Shown in pieces: positions 59,191-64,000 of a stretch of 64,000 bases of DNA. Numbering within the stretch: position 1 is the first letter of the stretch; every line of letters starts with the position of its first letter. Source of the stretch: Marispirochaeta sp964554875 (lineage in GTDB: Bacteria > Spirochaetota > Spirochaetia > JC444 > Marispirochaetaceae); assembly GCA_964554875.1 (NCBI GenBank), contig CAZKQJ010000009.1, forward strand, positions 1-64,000. The letters are read 5' to 3'. The translations under genes were made by a program, and so were the position numbers. Under the pieces are notes generated by a model that did no database searches, was not told the origin of the DNA, and saw only the letters and a program-made list of their open reading frames with translations.

Positions 59191-59218
59191 ATAATACCCC
59201 ACGGAAATCCCCTGTCAA
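59191..59218 (-). promoter_or_regulatory. Promoter of the EIIA-diadenylate cyclase gene
   Basis: Minus-strand TTGACA (59213-59218), 16 bp spacer, TATTAT (59191-59196). The start site should fall one or two bases before ATG 59182, so the transcript is nearly leaderless. Confidence 0.55.
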
Positions 59219-59245
59219 GGATTCGGCTGTAAACCTGCAGCGGCC

Positions 59246-59764
59246 TTATAAAAAAAGAAAACCGATTAATCCCGCTGCTGCGATTATCAGGGCGGGGTGC
59301 AGTCTGAAAAGTCTGAGAACAGCATAGGCAGCCAGGGCAATAAGGACCGGACCATACGAATCAAAGGCGACTCGGCCGATGGACCAGGCGCTGTAAAAAA
59401 TCAGGGCCACAAGGGCAGGCTTCAGTCCCAGCAGGGCCCCCTGAATCCAGGGGGAATGATAAAAACGGTCCGCCACGGACCACAGTACGATCACGATAAG
59501 GATTGGTATCAACAGGACCCCTGATGTCGCAGCGATGGAACCCGGAATACCGGCCACCCTGTATCCGATAAAGGTGGCGGAGTTTATGGCGATTGGTCCC
59601 GGGGTAAGCTGGGATATGGCTATAAGGTCCGCGAAGCGATGGGGAGAGAGCCAGCCGTGCACCCGGACGACCTCGGCTTCGATGAGCGGGATAGCTGCAT
59701 ATCCGCCGCCGAAACTGAAGGCTCCGATTTTGCTGAAAACAAGCAGCAGGGTAATAAGCTCCAT
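59246..59764 (-). CDS. chrA: Chromate transporter family protein, second half-size subunit
   Basis: A 172-residue membrane protein of the short ChrA type, one CHR domain. SFGGGYAAIPLIE, SQLTPGPIAINSATFIGY and the hydrophobic C-terminal helices are typical. Short ChrA proteins come as pairs with opposite membrane topology that work together; the name implies chromate efflux but other anions are possible. The ATG overlaps the stop of its partner gene (ATGA). Confidence 0.9.
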   Translation of the reverse strand: MELITLLLVFSKIGAFSFGGGYAAIPLIEAEVVRVHGWLSPHRFADLIAISQLTPGPIAINSATFIGYRVAGIPGSIAATSGVLLIPILIVIVLWSVADRFYHSPWIQGALLGLKPALVALIFYSAWSIGRVAFDSYGPVLIALAAYAVLRLFRLHPALIIAAAGLIGFLFL

Positions 59765-60309
59765 CAGGCATTCCCTCTTTTTCGTCTCCTGCGCAGGAAC
59801 TCCCGGAGAAGTCCGGCAACAACCGAGAGGGCGACAATCTGAAAGGGGTTTATACCGGTAAAAATAAGCAGGAAAAAGCAAATTACTGCAAGGATGATAA
59901 GAAACCGGGAGAAAGTACGCCGCGCAACCCTGACTCCGGTAAGCGCGATAAGGGCGACAACTGCAGCCCGGATACCCCGGAAGGATGATGTGACCTCTGG
60001 CAATTCAAAAAAAGCGGAGAGATGCATGGCTATAAACAGGATTATCAGGAAAGACGGAAGAGAAACCCCCAGACAGGTCGCCAGGGCACCTTTCCAACCG
60101 CGGATCTGGCGCCCAATCAGAAAGGCGGTATTAACGGCGATTGGTCCCGGCGCGGACTGGGCCACCAGCAGAACATGGTCTATTTCCGCCTTGTTGAGCA
60201 GCTTTGCAGTTGTGGAGATTTCGTGTTCGATAATCGGCACCATGGCGTAGCCCCCGCCTATGGTAAATAGACCAATACGGAAGAATTGTATAAACAGCCT
60301 GAGAATCAT
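59764..60309 (-). CDS. chrA: Chromate transporter family protein, first half-size subunit
   Basis: A 181-residue short ChrA partner: FTIGGGYAMVPIIEHE and AQSAPGPIAVNTAFLIG match the CHR domain signatures, followed by RGIRAAVVALIALTG. The start overlaps the stop of the transglycosylase gene by four bases, so all three genes form one operon. No regulator of chromate resistance is nearby. Confidence 0.9.
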   Translation of the reverse strand: MILRLFIQFFRIGLFTIGGGYAMVPIIEHEISTTAKLLNKAEIDHVLLVAQSAPGPIAVNTAFLIGRQIRGWKGALATCLGVSLPSFLIILFIAMHLSAFFELPEVTSSFRGIRAAVVALIALTGVRVARRTFSRFLIILAVICFFLLIFTGINPFQIVALSVVAGLLREFLRRRRKRGNA

Positions 60310-62564
60310 TGTTCGTCTCCGTTCCTGAAACGGGGACGCTCAGAAACAGCCCGCCCGTATTCATCCTCATTGAATCGTCCCCGCTCCAGCATCAGATCGA
60401 AATACCGTTTCATGTGGGCCCACCAGGAGTCAGGGACCTTTCCATCCTGGTACATACGGTAGTATCTGCGGGGAGCAGGTAGAATGGAGGCCAGCCAGAC
60501 GGCTTCGGCGGCGCTGATTCGGCCGGGATCTTTTCCGAAGTAGTGTTCTGCCGCTTTGTGTATACCGATTATCCCGGGACCGAACTCCACCAGGTTTATG
60601 TAGAGTTCCAGGATCCGCTCCTTGGAGACCCGGGCGTCTCCTTCCAGAAGATAGACCAGGAAGGCCTCGTGGACTTTGCGGGCCAGCACCCTTTGGCGGT
60701 TCAGAAAGAGGTTCTTGACCAGCTGCATGGTCAGGGTACTTGCCCCCACCTCGATACCGCCGGAGCTGATATTACGCTCCACCGCGTGACGAAAGGTGAG
60801 CCAGTTTATTCCGTCATGAAAAAAGAAGTCCCCGTCTTCGCAGGTCAATACCGCCAGGGGGATCCAGCGGGACATATCCTCCAGGTAGACATAGCGATAA
60901 TTTCGGTCGTTCTGTACCGGACTCAGGGTTTCTTCGGCCCCCAGGACTTCGGGCTCGGGAGCCCCCGCCCTTTCCCAGTTTCGCAGGCGGTAAATCTGTC
61001 CTTCCGTACGCTCCGAGTTTTCCAGCATCCACCGGACATCCACCCTCCTGGGTTCCGGGACTTCCAGCCCCCTGGATTTTTTCCCCTCATCCTGGGTGTG
61101 AACAAAGGATCGTTTCAGTTTATAAACATTCAGCTCCGCGGGGATTGCAGCAACGGCAAAATCATCCATGGAGACCGAAGAACGCCAGTTCATCTCCCTG
61201 ATCATATCCAGAGGAACCTCCAGATCCAGATCCCAGGATATGCTTCCTGCAAGCTCCATCTTCTCGAAGGGGCCGGAAAGGCCGGAAGGCACCGCCTTGA
61301 GGATTCTATTTGCCCCGGTATCCGGTAGATGCAGACGCAGATCGAGCCTGGCCGGCATTGAAAGGCGGGGAAAGATTCCCCGGATTGCCGGCAGGAACAC
61401 CAGATCAATGCCGTTAACCCTTAGATCGCCCCTTCGAAAGCGCAGCTCCCCCCAGGCGGAAGCAGGATCACGAAGATGGGACTCCTGCATGGCCGCGATG
61501 ATTGCGGGATTCGACGGGGTGGCCTTGCCCAAGATACGCGGCGGAGGCAGCGGCGCCTCGGAATCAAAAACAAGATTGAAAGCATACTCAAGGTCTATCT
61601 CCGAAACTGCTTCATCCCCCAGGGCCCGGTGGGATACCGCAAGGTCCCTGCCATGTAAAATACCTTCGATTTCCACAAGCCCGGGAACAGGACTGATCAA
61701 ACTCCCGTCAAGATCGACAATCCCGGAAACCTGCACAGAATCATCGGCACGGCAGTACAGGGATGACAGGTATCCGAGGTCCATGTCTGATAGTGAAAAA
61801 TCCGCCTCTGCCCGCCGCTCTGCAAAATTCAGCATGGAGCTGATTTTCATCCTGTCGCCCGCCGCCTGAATCAGCAGCTGCTCAGGTGATTCTCCGCGGA
61901 CAAACTGCATATCGAGATCGCCCAACGGTTCCCGGGCGCTGCCTTCACTCCAAAAATACAGAACGAGACCGTTTATAGTGAGTACATCCGGAAAGAGGCG
62001 ATGTTCGATCATGTCTAAGCCCAGCTTCCAGAAGCGGTCAAAGCCGCGGGATATCCGGGCAGCGGCAGACTTACGGCTGTCCCTCCCTTCTGCGGATTCG
62101 GACACAGCCGGAACGGAACCGGAAGCATCGGTATACGGCTGGAGGGTATTCGGCGCAGGTTTATTCGGAATCCGGCCGTCTCCCGGCAGAAGAAGATTCT
62201 CCTGAAAGGTAACTTCCACATTAAAAAGGCCGACCCTGCGTACAAGCTGATCCGGCGAGTCCGTACTTTGGCCAAGATACTTGAGTATATCAATATCGAT
62301 ACGAGCCCTGCCGGCGGCAAACAAGGGTCCGCCGGAGCTGCCGTCAGCGGAATCAATGCGAACACCGCTAAAGCGCAATCCCCTGAAGGGCAGATAGACC
62401 GCAGTATCTACAGTCAGCTTCAAGCCTGCCCGGGATTCGAGCCGCCGGGCTGCGGAGCTTATGCTGTTCGGTATGAGCCGGACATTGATAAACAGCAGTC
62501 CGGAAACCAGGAATAGAAGGACCAGCAGGGCAAGCATAATGGAAATGATGATTCTGGCTTTCAT
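60306..62564 (-). CDS. AsmA-like domain fused to a GT51 peptidoglycan transglycosylase
   Basis: A 752-residue membrane-anchored protein. One N-terminal helix (about 5-28) is followed by some 500 residues of AsmA/TamB-like beta structure (VDTAVYLPFRGLRFSGVRI near the start, repeated xLxGS segments), then a GT51 domain at about 560-700. The latter has the catalytic Glu576 in CEDGDFFFHDG, GASTLTMQLVKN (607-618) and the second Glu in INLVEFGPGIIG. There is no transpeptidase domain, so it polymerises glycan strands only. The fusion places a lipid- or envelope-spanning module on a wall polymerase. Unknown regulation; the 120 bp upstream has no clear promoter. Confidence 0.85.
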   Translation of the reverse strand: MKARIIISIMLALLVLLFLVSGLLFINVRLIPNSISSAARRLESRAGLKLTVDTAVYLPFRGLRFSGVRIDSADGSSGGPLFAAGRARIDIDILKYLGQSTDSPDQLVRRVGLFNVEVTFQENLLLPGDGRIPNKPAPNTLQPYTDASGSVPAVSESAEGRDSRKSAAARISRGFDRFWKLGLDMIEHRLFPDVLTINGLVLYFWSEGSAREPLGDLDMQFVRGESPEQLLIQAAGDRMKISSMLNFAERRAEADFSLSDMDLGYLSSLYCRADDSVQVSGIVDLDGSLISPVPGLVEIEGILHGRDLAVSHRALGDEAVSEIDLEYAFNLVFDSEAPLPPPRILGKATPSNPAIIAAMQESHLRDPASAWGELRFRRGDLRVNGIDLVFLPAIRGIFPRLSMPARLDLRLHLPDTGANRILKAVPSGLSGPFEKMELAGSISWDLDLEVPLDMIREMNWRSSVSMDDFAVAAIPAELNVYKLKRSFVHTQDEGKKSRGLEVPEPRRVDVRWMLENSERTEGQIYRLRNWERAGAPEPEVLGAEETLSPVQNDRNYRYVYLEDMSRWIPLAVLTCEDGDFFFHDGINWLTFRHAVERNISSGGIEVGASTLTMQLVKNLFLNRQRVLARKVHEAFLVYLLEGDARVSKERILELYINLVEFGPGIIGIHKAAEHYFGKDPGRISAAEAVWLASILPAPRRYYRMYQDGKVPDSWWAHMKRYFDLMLERGRFNEDEYGRAVSERPRFRNGDEQ

Positions 62565-62685
62565 GGGCTTTCCGCTGCAAAGTTTCGCACTATAGCAGGG
62601 ACAGGGTCAATAAGGATTGACCACGGCGTAGAAAGCCTATATACCCGCAACACCCGGGACTTTGAGTCACTGGATTTGTTCAGGG

Positions 62686-64000
62686 TTAAAAATCCCCTTT
62701 AATAAGCTGATTCTCCCCGTTTAGTAACAAGGCCCTCTCCCGGATCAGCGGCCAGGCTTCCAGGAGCTCACCGTAAAGCCTCAGCCATTCCTGGAACTTT
62801 TCCGGCAGTCCGGCAAGGGGGTCCCGAAGGCCTGCAGTCAGGGCATCCCGGTAGGATGTCAAGGATTCGGCCCACCACCCGGGTTCAGCGTTGTAGATGT
62901 CAAGAAGCCTTTCTATGAACTCGATGCGGCTGTCTGAGTATTGTGTGTATTGTGCACGCAGGTACTCCCGAAAGGAGGCCTTACCCAGAGAAGATGTCTG
63001 GATATACTTCTGCGCCGTCTCCTGAAGTCTGCCTTCTCCGGATTCCGAGACAAACTGCCTGACAATGTCTCCCAGAATTATATGGTGCATCCTTCCCGGT
63101 CCGGGCAGCAGGTCCCGGTCTGTCCCCGACAGATCCGGTTTATCCACTTCCGGATCATGATACAGGGCCGCCGGCAGGTACAGCGTCCGTACCCTATGAT
63201 TTACAGCCAATAACAGCATACCAAAAGATGAGTCCTCCTGCCGATCAAGGGGAAAGCAGGCGGGCAGTGCAAGTCTACCGTCCAGGGCAAGACTGCCTCC
63301 CTGCAGGTTCAAACCTTCCCGCAGGGTTGGAACCCGGGGGGCATGGATATTCAGACCCGACAGAACAGCTTCGGAGTAGCGACTCGTATCCAGGTACATC
63401 TCATCATCCGAAAAATATCGCTGGGCATCGATAAAAAAGCTGTCGGTAAACCAGCGGGCGCCGCAAAAACCGGTACTGACTGCGCCGATCAGGGCTTTTC
63501 CCATCTCCATGGCTCTGGCTGTTTCGGGGCTCAGGAATGTCAGATCCTCCTTTGCCCTTCCATGAATTTTCAGGGGAGCCCCCAAATGCCGCAGGATCTC
63601 TCCGGGGACGTTGTAATTCTCCAGGGGAACCGCATAGTCCCGCAGCTCCTTCAGGGAGGCAAAGAACCTCAGCTCGGAGTATCCTCCCCCCTCAAAACGC
63701 CTGCCCGCCATGGCTGCCCCGGGATGGGAGAACAAGCGGTAGTACAGGTCGTCGTCGCTGTACCAGGCCCGTCCCCCGCCGGCAACAAGCAGGGCGGTAT
63801 TGCGGTTGGCCCCTGTCCGGATGAAATCAGCACCATCCTCAGGACCGTAGAGGGCAAAGTCCAGCAGCTTCGAAGAGACGCCGTCCTTCCTGCAGAGATC
63901 AACAAGAGAGTCGCGAAACAGGCGCTTTTCCTCTTCCCCGAAATAGACAAGAGGTCCGGGATACTCCCTTCCAGCGGCGGCCGTGATTTTACGGTTCCGC
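62686..64000 (-). CDS. Partial glycosyltransferase-like protein
   Basis: The frame is open from the right edge of the window to the stop at 62686, giving the last 438 residues of a longer protein. In the upstream part GANRNTALLVAGG followed by SDDDLYYR looks like the DxD region of a GT-A-fold glycosyltransferase, and a second FSDDEMYLD lies further on. The rest, mostly helical, is not recognised. There is no signal peptide in the visible part. A cytoplasmic sugar-transfer role is a guess from the DxD-like motifs. Confidence 0.55.
   Translation of the reverse strand, partial: RNRKITAAAGREYPGPLVYFGEEEKRLFRDSLVDLCRKDGVSSKLLDFALYGPEDGADFIRTGANRNTALLVAGGGRAWYSDDDLYYRLFSHPGAAMAGRRFEGGGYSELRFFASLKELRDYAVPLENYNVPGEILRHLGAPLKIHGRAKEDLTFLSPETARAMEMGKALIGAVSTGFCGARWFTDSFFIDAQRYFSDDEMYLDTSRYSEAVLSGLNIHAPRVPTLREGLNLQGGSLALDGRLALPACFPLDRQEDSSFGMLLLAVNHRVRTLYLPAALYHDPEVDKPDLSGTDRDLLPGPGRMHHIILGDIVRQFVSESGEGRLQETAQKYIQTSSLGKASFREYLRAQYTQYSDSRIEFIERLLDIYNAEPGWWAESLTSYRDALTAGLRDPLAGLPEKFQEWLRLYGELLEAWPLIRERALLLNGENQLIKGDF

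Noticed and set aside
1..64000. CRISPR array, prophage, integrase or IS transposase
   Set aside because: No regularly spaced direct repeats and no cas, phage structural, integrase or transposase-like proteins were seen on either strand.

Overview
This 64 kb window most likely comes from a free-living, probably marine or halophilic, anaerobic spirochaete (Spirochaetales; Sediminispirochaeta, Marispirochaeta or Oceanispirochaeta type). That is an inference from gene content: three binding-protein-dependent secondary transporters, a tungsten-type aldehyde:ferredoxin oxidoreductase, a split transketolase and spirochaete-style binding-protein N-termini. No ribosomal or other phylogenetic marker is present apart from one tRNA.

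Layout. (1) 0.4-20.9 kb is a large carbon-catabolism island: an aldehyde dehydrogenase, an AOR with a MoaD/ThiS-like carrier, a ten-gene leftward operon (TIM-barrel isomerase, two type-II dehydroquinase paralogues, shikimate-dehydrogenase-like protein, Zn-dehydrogenase, Gfo/Idh/MocA oxidoreductase, UroD-like protein, TRAP transporter), a divergent Zn-dehydrogenase, a creatininase-like hydrolase/cupin/Ldh2/RraA operon led by a FadR-type GntR, another TIM-barrel protein and a second, paralogous GntR. Six promoters here share one operator-like motif (TTATAC-N5-TTATAC), so the island looks like a single regulon. (2) 21.1-29.0 kb holds a TPR-SpoIID protein, a four-gene operon (DUF1538 membrane protein, triple PII-like protein, split UxaA/SuyAB-type lyase) and an orphan betaine/choline-type binding protein. 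(3) 29.5-41.7 kb is a second catabolic island: SDR, aldehyde dehydrogenase, FabF, a FabK/nitronate-monooxygenase-like flavoprotein, a GntR, split transketolase, a frameshifted UroD-like gene and a second TRAP transporter, with a different shared operator. (4) 41.8-52.6 kb is a third island: PrpR-like sigma-54 activator, iron alcohol dehydrogenase, 2-hydroxyacid dehydrogenase, HpaI-type aldolase, GntR, tripartite tricarboxylate transporter and a LarA-like enzyme, with a third operator type. (5) 52.6-64 kb holds a MITE-like repeat, tRNA-Ala with a duplicated 3' end, a DUF4168 protein, a YD-repeat-like protein fused in operon to a histidine kinase, a convergent response regulator, an EIIA-diadenylate cyclase fusion, a two-gene chromate transporter, an AsmA-like/GT51 transglycosylase and a partial glycosyltransferase-like gene.

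How it works together. Each catabolic island pairs one high-affinity transporter with its own GntR regulator and oxidoreductases or aldolases, a modular sugar-acid/hydroxy-acid scavenging design. The substrates cannot be named from sequence. The most unusual content is the PII/DUF1538/UxaA operon, the EIIA-c-di-AMP synthase fusion, the dehydroquinase paralogue that has lost its catalytic histidine, several promoters whose start site falls on or next to the start codon (candidate leaderless mRNAs), and two families of short palindromic repeats, one tied to the tRNA 3' end.
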